Part shown: positions 1 to 5,315 of the stretch, in pieces | Layout: each line of letters starts with the position of its first letter | Position numbering within the stretch: position 1 is the first letter of the stretch | Assembly: GCA_937900975.1 (NCBI GenBank) | Contig: CALCPC010000560.1 | Location: 1-5,315 of the forward strand | Direction of reading: 5' to 3' | Source: an uncultured Paracoccaceae bacterium | Lineage (GTDB): Bacteria; Pseudomonadota; Alphaproteobacteria; Rhodobacterales; Rhodobacteraceae | DNA length: 5,315 bases | The notes under the pieces: model-generated | Database searches by the model: none | What the model saw: the letters and a program-made list of their open reading frames with translations, nothing else | Told to the model about the DNA's origin: nothing | Position numbers and translations under genes: made by a program

Positions 1-1671
1 GACGGCGGCGTCGAGCAACTGTCGCGGAACGGCACATTTCTTGGTCAGCACATTTGCACGCCGCTCCAAGGGGTTGCAGTGCATATCAACGCCTTTAACT
101 TTCCTGTTTGGGGGATGTTGGAAAAGCTCGCGCCGACGCTTCTGGCCGGTGTTCCCGCAATCGTTAAACCGGCAACCGCCACATCCTATATCGCCGAACG
201 GGCGGTGCGGGTGATGCTCGACAGCGGGCTGCTGCCTGCGGGGGCGTTGCAACTGGTCACTGGCGGGTTGGGCGACATGCTCTCGCGGCTGGACTGCCAA
301 GATGTGGTCAGTTTCACCGGCTCTGCCGAGACGGCGCTAAAGCTGCGCTCGGCCCCACATATCTTGCAAAACGCAATCCGCTTTGTGGCTGAGCAGGACA
401 GTCTGAACGCCTCGATCCTTGGGCCCGACGCGGGCCCCGGCACGCCAGAGTTCGCGCTGTTCGTCAAGGAGGTAGAGCGGGAGATGACGACCAAGGCGGG
501 GCAGAAATGCACCGCGATCCGGCGTATTTTCGTGCCCGAGGCGTCGGTGTCGGCGGTCATAGAGGCGCTGAGCGACCGGCTCTCCAAAACCACGATTGGC
601 GACCCGCGGGATAAGGCGACGCGGATGGGCGCGCTGGTCTCCAATGCGCAAAAACGCGATGTCCTGGAAAAGGCCGAGACCATCGGCCAGGAGGCCCGGC
701 GTGTCTATGGCGATCCCGGGGCCTTTGACGTGGTCGGCGCCGATCCAAATCGGGGCGCGTTTTTGCCGCCAATGCTTTATCATTGCGCGGATCCCGATAG
801 CGCCCGCCGTGTCCACGATACGGAGGCCTTCGGTCCGGTCTCTACGATCATGGGCTACCGCGATCTCGACCATGCGATTGCGCTGGTCAACCGGGGGGGC
901 GGCAGCCTTGTCGCCTCGGTCATCACCCATGACGGGGATGTTGCCCGCCAGATCGCGCTGGGCGCGGGCGCCTTTCACGGCAGGCTTTACTTCAACAACC
1001 GCGACAGCATGGGCGAAAGCACCGGCCATGGGTCGCCGCTTCCCCATATGGTTCACGGCGGTCCGGGTCGTGCCGGCGGCGGCGAGGAGCTGGGGGGCGT
1101 GCGCGCGGCCCTGCACTATATGCAGCGCACCGCAATCCAGGGCAGCCCCGACATCCTAACGGCAATCGGCCGCACTTGGGTGCCCGGGGCCACGGAAAAG
1201 AAGGCGCCGGCGCATCCTTTCACCCGCAGTTTCGACACCCTAGAGATCGGTGAAACGCTTCACACAGCCCCCCGACAGGTTACGCTGGAGGATATCGAGC
1301 ACTTCGCCGCGTTCACGGGCGACACGTTCTATGCCCACATGGACGCCGATGCCGCCGCCCGAAATCCGTTTTTCCCAGGCCGGGTTGCCCATGGCTATCT
1401 GGTGCTATCCTTTGCCGCGGGCTTGTTTGTGGAGCCAAACGAAGGCCCGGTTTTGGCGAACACTGGGCTCGCCGCCCTCCGATTTATGACGCCGGTGGAA
1501 GCGGGGGACACCATTGCCGTCCGCCTGACCGTAAAACGAAAAACGGCCCGCACCGACACCTATGGCGAGGTGCGCTGGCATGCGACCGTCACAAATCAAG
1601 ACCGCGCCTTGGTGGCGGAATATGAGCTTTTGACCATGAACGCCTATGCGCAGGCCGCGCCGGACACGTGA
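1..1671 (+). CDS. paaZ: PaaZ, bifunctional oxepin-CoA hydrolase / 3-oxo-5,6-dehydrosuberyl-CoA semialdehyde dehydrogenase (5' end outside window)
   Basis: A cytoplasmic enzyme of aerobic phenylacetate degradation. In the characterised family, a C-terminal MaoC-like hydratase domain opens the oxepin-CoA ring, and an N-terminal aldehyde dehydrogenase domain oxidises the resulting semialdehyde with NADP+. The frame is open from base 1, so 556 residues are visible. The GTG at 79 lies inside the dehydrogenase fold and is not the start. Window-numbered landmarks are the FNFPVWG loop (residues 32-38), VSFTGSAETA of the cofactor fold (103-112), catalytic Glu131 in VAEQDS and nucleophile Cys170 in KAGQKCTAIRR. 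The 39-residue Glu-Cys spacing equals that of E. coli PaaZ (E256, C295). The hydratase domain covers about 405-550, with FTGDTFYAHMD giving catalytic Asp441 and His446, then FFPGRVAHGYL. Matching to the 681-residue E. coli protein suggests about 125 residues are missing upstream. Both active sites look intact. paaX follows on the same strand after 54 bases. Confidence 0.96.
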   Translation, partial: DGGVEQLSRNGTFLGQHICTPLQGVAVHINAFNFPVWGMLEKLAPTLLAGVPAIVKPATATSYIAERAVRVMLDSGLLPAGALQLVTGGLGDMLSRLDCQDVVSFTGSAETALKLRSAPHILQNAIRFVAEQDSLNASILGPDAGPGTPEFALFVKEVEREMTTKAGQKCTAIRRIFVPEASVSAVIEALSDRLSKTTIGDPRDKATRMGALVSNAQKRDVLEKAETIGQEARRVYGDPGAFDVVGADPNRGAFLPPMLYHCADPDSARRVHDTEAFGPVSTIMGYRDLDHAIALVNRGGGSLVASVITHDGDVARQIALGAGAFHGRLYFNNRDSMGESTGHGSPLPHMVHGGPGRAGGGEELGGVRAALHYMQRTAIQGSPDILTAIGRTWVPGATEKKAPAHPFTRSFDTLEIGETLHTAPRQVTLEDIEHFAAFTGDTFYAHMDADAAARNPFFPGRVAHGYLVLSFAAGLFVEPNEGPVLANTGLAALRFMTPVEAGDTIAVRLTVKRKTARTDTYGEVRWHATVTNQDRALVAEYELLTMNAYAQAAPDT

Positions 1672-1679
1672 CAGTTTCC

Positions 1680-1696
1680 CGCGAAAAGCATTCGCG
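1680..1696. repeat. Perfect 6-bp inverted repeat between paaZ and paaX, possible operator
   Basis: CGCGAA (1680-1685) and TTCGCG (1691-1696) are perfect inverted copies separated by 5 bases. The half-site centres are 11 bp apart, about one helical turn, which suits a dimeric winged-helix protein. The repeat ends 29 bases before the paaX start codon. No T-run follows, so it is a poor terminator candidate. PaaX autoregulation or a processing hairpin are both possible. I could not match it to a known PaaX site. Confidence 0.35.
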
Positions 1697-1725
1697 TCGC
1701 GCGGCCAGCGCAGTAAGACAAGGCT

Positions 1726-2499
1726 ATGGACAGGGATTTTGCCGCTCTTCTGCGCGCTGTGACCGACGACCAGCCGCCGCGTGTCTGGTCGCTTTTGGTC
1801 ACCATATTTGGCGAGATGGCGCAGGCGCCCGGGGCGCGGATCAGCGGGCGACTTTTGACCCGGATAACCGAGGAGATCGGGATCAAGCCCGAGGCCAATC
1901 GCGTCGCGCTCCATCGGCTGCGCAAGGACAATTGGATCGAAAGCCATCGGACGGGCCGTGAAAGCGCTTATGCGCTGACCGCGTGGGGCCTGTCCCAGAC
2001 CCGGCTGGCAAGTCCGCGGATCTATGCCGAGGCGTCGTTGGAAACCGAGCTTTGGTTCATCGCGGGCGAGGGGGCGGGCGATGCCGTGACCCCGATCGCC
2101 CCGGGGCTTTACGTATCGGCGCGCGCGCTGCGCGATCCGGCGCTGCTTTGCATCCCCGTCGCCGCGACAACCCCCCTGCCCGACTGGGTTCGGGATCGGG
2201 TGTGCGATGCTAAGACCATCGCTTTGGCAGAGGCGCTGCTGCGCCGGTTTGAGGCTTTGGAGGCCCGCCTGGCCCCGCCCGAGGCCCTGACGGCGCTGCA
2301 AATCGCGGTCCTGCGGGTTTTGATCGTGCACGCTTGGCGGCGGGTTGTGTTGCGTGCGGCGGCCTTGCCCGATGCGGCCTTTCCAACCGGTTGGCATGGC
2401 CCGGCCTGCCGGGCGTCGGTGGCGCGTCTTCTTGCGGCGCTAGAGAAACCCGGCCTTGCGGCGTTGGAGGCAGCGGTTCACGGCGACCGCAGCGGCTGA
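1726..2499 (+). CDS. paaX: PaaX family transcriptional repressor of phenylacetate degradation
   Basis: A 257-residue cytoplasmic DNA-binding repressor. In studied members, PaaX binds paa promoters and is released by phenylacetyl-CoA, the first pathway intermediate. The N-terminal winged-helix domain (about residues 15-90) shows the family pattern: RVWSLLVTIFGEMA (19-32), ISGRLLTRI (39-47), GIKPEANRVALHRLRKDNW (52-70) and YALTAWG (82-88). The C-terminal region contains HAWRRVVLR (202-210) and FPTGWHGPACRA (219-230), which resemble the PaaX C-terminal domain. It is shorter than the 316-residue E. coli PaaX. An in-frame TAA at 1714-1716 rules out a start further upstream, and the ATG at 1726 is the first available. 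The ribosome-binding site is weak: AAGG at 1720-1723 sits only 2 bases from the ATG, so translation may depend on transcripts running through from paaZ. Its 3' end overlaps the convergent AraC-type gene by 22 bp. GC is high here, 72-73% in two 60-base stretches counted. Confidence 0.93.
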   Translation: MDRDFAALLRAVTDDQPPRVWSLLVTIFGEMAQAPGARISGRLLTRITEEIGIKPEANRVALHRLRKDNWIESHRTGRESAYALTAWGLSQTRLASPRIYAEASLETELWFIAGEGAGDAVTPIAPGLYVSARALRDPALLCIPVAATTPLPDWVRDRVCDAKTIALAEALLRRFEALEARLAPPEALTALQIAVLRVLIVHAWRRVVLRAAALPDAAFPTGWHGPACRASVARLLAALEKPGLAALEAAVHGDRSG

Positions 2500-3449
2500 T
2501 GCGGGTGGCCGTGGGCGCGGTAGGCGGTGGGTGGAATGTCGAACTGTCTTTGGAACATCCGTGAAAAGCTTGGCAGGTTGTTCGCACCCCATTTAAGGGC
2601 AATTTCACTCACCGACTGGCGCGCAAACCGGGGGTCGCGCAGGTCGGCGGCGATCTGACGAAGCCGCATCTCGCGGATCGTCGCGGCGATGGAGTGGCCG
2701 TCGCGCTGGAAAATCTCACCCAGGCGCCGGACGGACAGGCCCATCGCCCCCGCCAGCATCGTCCGGTCAAGATCTGGGTCCGCCAGATTGGCATGCAGAA
2801 ACGCCCGCGCCCGGATCAAGATCTGCCGCTCGGGATCGCTCAGCTCCACCGCACTGCCCGAAACCGAGGCAAGGCCGGTCGCCACCAAATCGACAATCGC
2901 ATCCTGCATACAGTGCAGCATCACCGGGTTCGCGGTGTCGAGCGCGCGCACAAGCCGCCGGATGCCGTCGGTGACAAGACCGCCGACCTCGCTTGCCCCC
3001 GACACCTGGATCCCAGTAAGAAGGTCAGCGTTCGGCAGCCGGCGCAACATCTCGTCCCTTGGGACTTGGAGCACCAACTGGCGAAAGCCGTCGGGCAGGG
3101 TCAAAGCATAGCGGTCGATACTGCTGTAAAGCCCAAAGTCGCCCGCCGCCAAGACCGCGCTTCGATCCGATTGCTCGATCCGTCCGGTTTTTTCGATCTG
3201 AAGGCTGATCAGGAAGCTGGCGTCTGTCGCGCGGGCGATATCGCGCCGTCTTCGGCGCACCGTTTGTTGGGACCCGCCGACAAAGGACGCCGATATTTTT
3301 GACAAGCGGTGAAGTTGGATTGTCCCGGCAAAGTCGTCGGGCGTGTCCGACAGGCATTCGAGCGGCACGTAAGAGGCGCACACCGCGTCGCGCCAATAGT
3401 CCAGTCGGTCGCGTTTTGCGATTGTGTCGGTCGTCAAAACAACGGTCAT
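2478..3449 (-). CDS. AraC family transcriptional regulator, NitR-like, probable activator of the adjacent nitrilase
   Basis: A 323-residue regulator. The N-terminal half (about 1-190) resembles the AraC-binding-like domain shared by NitR and FeaR-type proteins. Visible landmarks are RLDYWRDAVCASYVPLEC (15-32), FLISLQ (79-84), AAGDFGLYSS (101-110) and FRQLVLQVPRDEML (122-135). The C-terminal region has the two AraC helix-turn-helix motifs: the first around 228-248 (MLAGAMGLSVRRLGEIFQ) and the second around 278-303, ending in the signature SFSRMFQRQFDIPPTAYR (294-311). Both look complete. The ATG at 3449 is preceded by a G-run (3456-3461 read on the minus strand) 6 bases away, a modest ribosome-binding site. 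The gene is divergent from the nitrilase across 170 bp, the usual arrangement for AraC-type activators of nitrile catabolism, so nitriles or their acids are the inferred inducers. The sensed ligand cannot be read from the sequence. Confidence 0.9.
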   Translation of the reverse strand: MTVVLTTDTIAKRDRLDYWRDAVCASYVPLECLSDTPDDFAGTIQLHRLSKISASFVGGSQQTVRRRRRDIARATDASFLISLQIEKTGRIEQSDRSAVLAAGDFGLYSSIDRYALTLPDGFRQLVLQVPRDEMLRRLPNADLLTGIQVSGASEVGGLVTDGIRRLVRALDTANPVMLHCMQDAIVDLVATGLASVSGSAVELSDPERQILIRARAFLHANLADPDLDRTMLAGAMGLSVRRLGEIFQRDGHSIAATIREMRLRQIAADLRDPRFARQSVSEIALKWGANNLPSFSRMFQRQFDIPPTAYRAHGHPHQPLRSP

Positions 3450-3530
3450 ATCGCGCCCCCCGACGCGGATTGCAGGTCATTTTCCCACCGGCTTTGTCGC
3501 CCTGGCCAAATGGCCTGCCCAAAAAGCTAC

Positions 3531-3536
3531 GATAAT
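3531..3536 (+). promoter_or_regulatory. Candidate -10 element (GATAAT) for the nitrilase
   Basis: GATAAT is one base off the TATAAT consensus and would give a leader of roughly 75 bases before the ATG at 3620. There is no acceptable TTGACA-like hexamer 16-18 bases upstream, where the sequence reads through CAAATGG. An AraC-type activator could make up for the missing -35. The TGGCC repeats at 3503-3515 lie about where such an activator would bind. Confidence 0.25.
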
Positions 3537-3608
3537 CCGCCCAAACTGCAAAGCAAGCGGGCCGGTGTTCTGCCAGCCTTCACCCTCGAAGGTCGAGAAG
3601 CCACTTTC

Positions 3609-3613
3609 AGGAG
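3609..3613 (+). promoter_or_regulatory. Ribosome binding site of the nitrilase
   Basis: AGGAG ends 6 bases before the ATG at 3620. It is the strongest ribosome-binding site in the window and fixes the nitrilase start. Confidence 0.85.
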
Positions 3614-3619
3614 AAGACG

Positions 3620-4624
3620 ATGTCCGGACCGTTTAAAGCCGCCGCTGTGCAAGCCTCGCCCGTGTTTCTTGATCTGGACGCCAGTGTCGATAAGGCCATC
3701 GGCCTGATCGAGGCGGCTGCCGCTCAGGATGTGAAGATCATCGCGTTTCCGGAAACGTATTTGCCGGGTTATCCGTTCTACATCTGGCTTGACGCCCCGG
3801 CGATGAACATGCCCTTTGTCCCGCAGTACAGCGCAAATTCTATTGTCGAGGGGTCTTCTCAAGACAAACGGCTGGCGAAGGCTGCAAAAGACAACAATCT
3901 CCAGGTTGTCATGGGGCTTTCGTGTAACAGCAACGGCACGCTTAACATGGGTCAGTGGCACTATAGCGCCGAGGGGGAGGTTCTGTCCCGCCGGCGCAAG
4001 TTGAAACCCACGCATATCGAGCGGACAGTTTATGGCGAAGGGGACGGCAGCGACATGGTGGTGCACGACACGCCGCAGGGCCGCGTCGGGGCGCTTTGTT
4101 GTTGGGAGCACATCCAGCCTTTGAACAAATATGCGATGTATTCGCAGAATGAGCAAATCCACTGCGCCGCCTGGCCCAGTTTTTCATTGTATGAGGGGGG
4201 TGCCTATGCCCTCGGCGCAGAGGTCAATACATCGGCCAGTCAGGTTTATGCTGTCGAGGGGCAGTGCTTTGTCTTGGCGGCCTGTGCCACGGTCTCGGAC
4301 GAGATGGTTGCGTTGATGTGCACAACGGATGCAAAACGGGCGATGCTGAAAAAGGGCGGCGGGTATGCGCGGATTTTTGGGCCCGATGGCGCGCCTTTGG
4401 GCACCAATCTGGCCCCGGACGAAGAAGGCCTGGTGATTGCCGAGATCGATCTGAACATGATCGCGATTGGCAAGGCCGCCGCCGACCCCTGCGGCCACTA
4501 CGCGCGCCCCGATGTGTTCCGCCTGATGTTCAACAAAAAACCGAGCCCGCCGGTGATGGCCTTTGACACCGACGAGGCGCGGTTTCCAACCGACGAGCAA
4601 GAGGACGCGCGCGCGGCCGAGTGA
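3620..4624 (+). CDS. Nitrilase, probably arylacetonitrilase type (nitrile to carboxylate and ammonia)
   Basis: A complete 334-residue cytoplasmic enzyme of the carbon-nitrogen hydrolase superfamily. It would hydrolyse an organic nitrile directly to its acid and ammonia. The triad is visible: Glu45 in AFPETYLPGYPF, Lys129 in RRRKLKPTHIERTVYGEG, and nucleophile Cys161 in GALCCWEHIQPL. Length is normal for bacterial nitrilases, which often form large spiral oligomers. ALCCWEH, KYAMYSQNEQIH, AAWPSFSLYEGG and SQVYAVEGQCF resemble, from memory, arylacetonitrilases such as that of Alcaligenes faecalis. Trp185 lies 24 residues after the catalytic Cys, at the position equivalent to the selectivity-related Trp188 of the Pseudomonas EBC191 enzyme. 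An aliphatic nitrile substrate remains possible. AGGAG at 3609-3613 supports the ATG. GC (48-58% in 60-base stretches counted) is below that of paaX. A divergent AraC-type regulator lies upstream, and a broken flavoprotein gene starts 41 bases downstream, probably co-transcribed. Confidence 0.95.
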   Translation: MSGPFKAAAVQASPVFLDLDASVDKAIGLIEAAAAQDVKIIAFPETYLPGYPFYIWLDAPAMNMPFVPQYSANSIVEGSSQDKRLAKAAKDNNLQVVMGLSCNSNGTLNMGQWHYSAEGEVLSRRRKLKPTHIERTVYGEGDGSDMVVHDTPQGRVGALCCWEHIQPLNKYAMYSQNEQIHCAAWPSFSLYEGGAYALGAEVNTSASQVYAVEGQCFVLAACATVSDEMVALMCTTDAKRAMLKKGGGYARIFGPDGAPLGTNLAPDEEGLVIAEIDLNMIAIGKAAADPCGHYARPDVFRLMFNKKPSPPVMAFDTDEARFPTDEQEDARAAE

Positions 4625-4665
4625 CCGTTGGCCGAAAGCTTCAAGCGATACGGGAGATCCCAAAA

Positions 4666-5291
4666 ATGTTCACGCCTGATACGTTTTACACCGAAGAACA
4701 ACGCGCCCTTCAGGCCGGAAACGACAGTCGGAAACTGGCCGATGTGGTCTTTGCCGCAATCGTGCGCGATGAGATCGAAGAACACAACATCCCCTTTATC
4801 GAGAGCAGGATTTCTTTTTCTTGTCAACGGTCAGTGCCGAGGGGGAACCGACGGTCAGCTATAAAGGGGGCGCACAAGGCTTTGTCAAAGTTCTGGACCC
4901 CAAGCCCGTGGTGTTTCCCAGCTAGGACGGCAACGGGATGTTCAAGTCGATGGGCAACATTGTGGCGTCCGGCAAGGTTGGGATGCTGTTTATCGACATG
5001 GAAACGCCCAATCGGATCAGGGTCCAGGGCAATGCCAGCGTGTCGAACGAAGACCCTGAAATGGACGCTTATCCAGGCGCGAACATGATTGTCCGGGTCG
5101 ATGTGACCTCGTGCTTCCTAAATTGCGCGCGGTACATCCACAAGCACAAGCGGATCAGCGACAGCCCATACGTCCCCGACCAAGACGGCAACCAACCCTA
5201 TCCGAGTTGGAAGCGCATCGACCTGGTCCAAGACGCCTTGCCCCAGAAGGACCAGGGCAAGACAGAGGCCGAGGGCGGAACCGTTCAGTGA
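4666..5291 (+). pseudogene. Pyridoxamine 5'-phosphate oxidase-like FMN-binding protein, broken by a frameshift and an in-frame TAG
   Basis: The remains of a split-barrel flavin-binding protein of the pyridoxamine-phosphate-oxidase-related family. Members bind FMN or related cofactors, and the substrate here is unknown. ATG 4666 is preceded by GGGAG (4652-4656, 9-base spacing). The first frame reads through FYTEEQRALQAGNDSRKLAD to IPFIESR, then family similarity jumps frame at about 4807-4812. Adding one base restores FFFLSTVSAEGEPTVSYKGG and so on. The restored frame meets TAG at 4923-4925, where PS-stop-DGNGMF suggests an original Tyr codon. It then runs to TGA 5289-5291 through GNIVASGKVGMLFIDMETP, CARYIHKHKRIS and SWKRIDLVQDALP. 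The repaired length is 208 residues, usual for the family, and the lesions fall at codons 49 and 87. As written, translation would leave the family frame after about 48 residues and end at 5088. The position behind the nitrilase suggests the same operon. Sequencing error is an alternative, but two separate lesions favour real decay. Confidence 0.82.
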
Positions 5292-5315
5292 ACGTATCGG
5301 GTGCAAGCATCCCAT
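5292..5315. other. Window tail, nothing recognisable
   Basis: Twenty-four bases follow the flavoprotein stop. No hairpin with a T-run, start codon with a ribosome-binding site, or repeat is visible. Confidence 0.6.

Larger units (their letters stand above)
3450..3619. promoter_or_regulatory. Divergent control region between the AraC-type regulator and the nitrilase
   Basis: This 170-bp gap must hold the promoters for both divergent genes. Visible structure: TGGCC at 3503-3507 and again at 3511-3515, within GGCC-AAAT-GGCC. Near the nitrilase start there are two overlapping short inverted repeats, CCTTC (3577-3581) with GAAGG (3588-3592), and CTCGA (3585-3589) with TCGAG (3593-3597). Any of these could be an operator or a leader hairpin, but each is short enough to occur by chance. 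No strong -35/-10 pair is visible on either strand, which fits promoters that need an activator. Confidence 0.6.

Noticed and set aside
79..81. GTG as the start of paaZ
   Set aside because: The frame is open to base 1, and the upstream residues (ending QHICTPLQGVAVHINAFNF) continue the aldehyde dehydrogenase fold, so the true start is outside the window.
337..1116. A 259-codon minus-strand open frame inside paaZ
   Set aside because: Antisense shadow of the aldehyde dehydrogenase domain with no domain pattern or ribosome-binding support.
1405..2397. A 330-codon open frame on the minus strand across the end of paaZ and most of paaX
   Set aside because: It lies opposite two genes with strong family motifs, its translation shows no recognisable domain and is rich in Arg, Pro and Gly, and long antisense frames are common in high-GC DNA.
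2473..2490. Hairpin GCGGT/ACCGC as a bidirectional terminator between paaX and the AraC-type gene
   Set aside because: The stem is only 5 bp with an 8-base loop and has no T-run on either side; it lies inside coding sequence.
3299..3707. Plus-strand open frames across the AraC-type gene start and the divergent gap
   Set aside because: They are overlapped by better-supported genes on both sides and show no family features.
4621..4623. GTG overlapping the nitrilase stop as the start of the flavoprotein gene
   Set aside because: Possible by translational coupling, but the ATG at 4666 has GGGAG at a good distance and gives the usual family start; the 15 extra residues look like spacer.
4614..4634. 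CGGCC/GGCCG hairpin at the nitrilase stop as a terminator
   Set aside because: 5-bp stem, 11-base loop and no T-run; the following gene has a good ribosome-binding site and probably shares the message.
4807..4925. Programmed frameshift or amber readthrough that would keep the flavoprotein functional
   Set aside because: The T-rich site could be slippery, but a frameshift would still meet the TAG, and there is no sign of suppressor or pyrrolysine machinery in the window. Two recoding events in one short metabolic gene are unlikely.

Overview
This window carries five protein-coding loci with almost no spare DNA. High GC, the gene content and the protein sequences fit an alphaproteobacterium, possibly a Rhodobacterales member. 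That placement is an inference from general family resemblance and was not tested by a search.

Layout. (1) Positions 1-1671, + strand: the 3' four-fifths of paaZ, the bifunctional ring-opening enzyme of aerobic phenylacetate degradation. Its start lies before the window. (2) 1726-2499, + strand: paaX, the phenylacetyl-CoA-responsive repressor of the same pathway. It follows paaZ after 54 bases that contain a perfect 6-bp inverted repeat. (3) 2478-3449, - strand: an AraC-family regulator of the type often found beside nitrilase genes (NitR-like). It converges on paaX, and their 3' ends overlap by 22 bp. (4) 3450-3619: a 170-bp divergent control region. (5) 3620-4624, + strand: an intact nitrilase with a visible Glu-Lys-Cys triad. 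Its signatures look most like arylacetonitrilases. (6) 4666-5291, + strand: a gene for a pyridoxamine-phosphate-oxidase-like flavin-binding protein, broken by a one-base frameshift and an in-frame TAG. The last 24 bases hold nothing I can name.

How the parts may work together. The nitrilase would turn a nitrile into a carboxylic acid plus ammonia. If the substrate is phenylacetonitrile, the product is phenylacetate. Phenylacetate would enter the paa pathway as phenylacetyl-CoA, relieve PaaX repression and be opened by PaaZ. The divergent AraC-type protein would sense the nitrile or its product and switch on the nitrilase and the gene behind it. The enzyme families are well supported. The link between the nitrilase and the paa pathway is a hypothesis based on adjacency and motif type.

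I see no CRISPR array, tRNA, rRNA, insertion sequence or convincing rho-independent terminator. The less ordinary points are the doubly broken flavoprotein gene behind the nitrilase, the placement of a nitrilase module directly against paaX with a visible GC shift, and two candidate operator regions.
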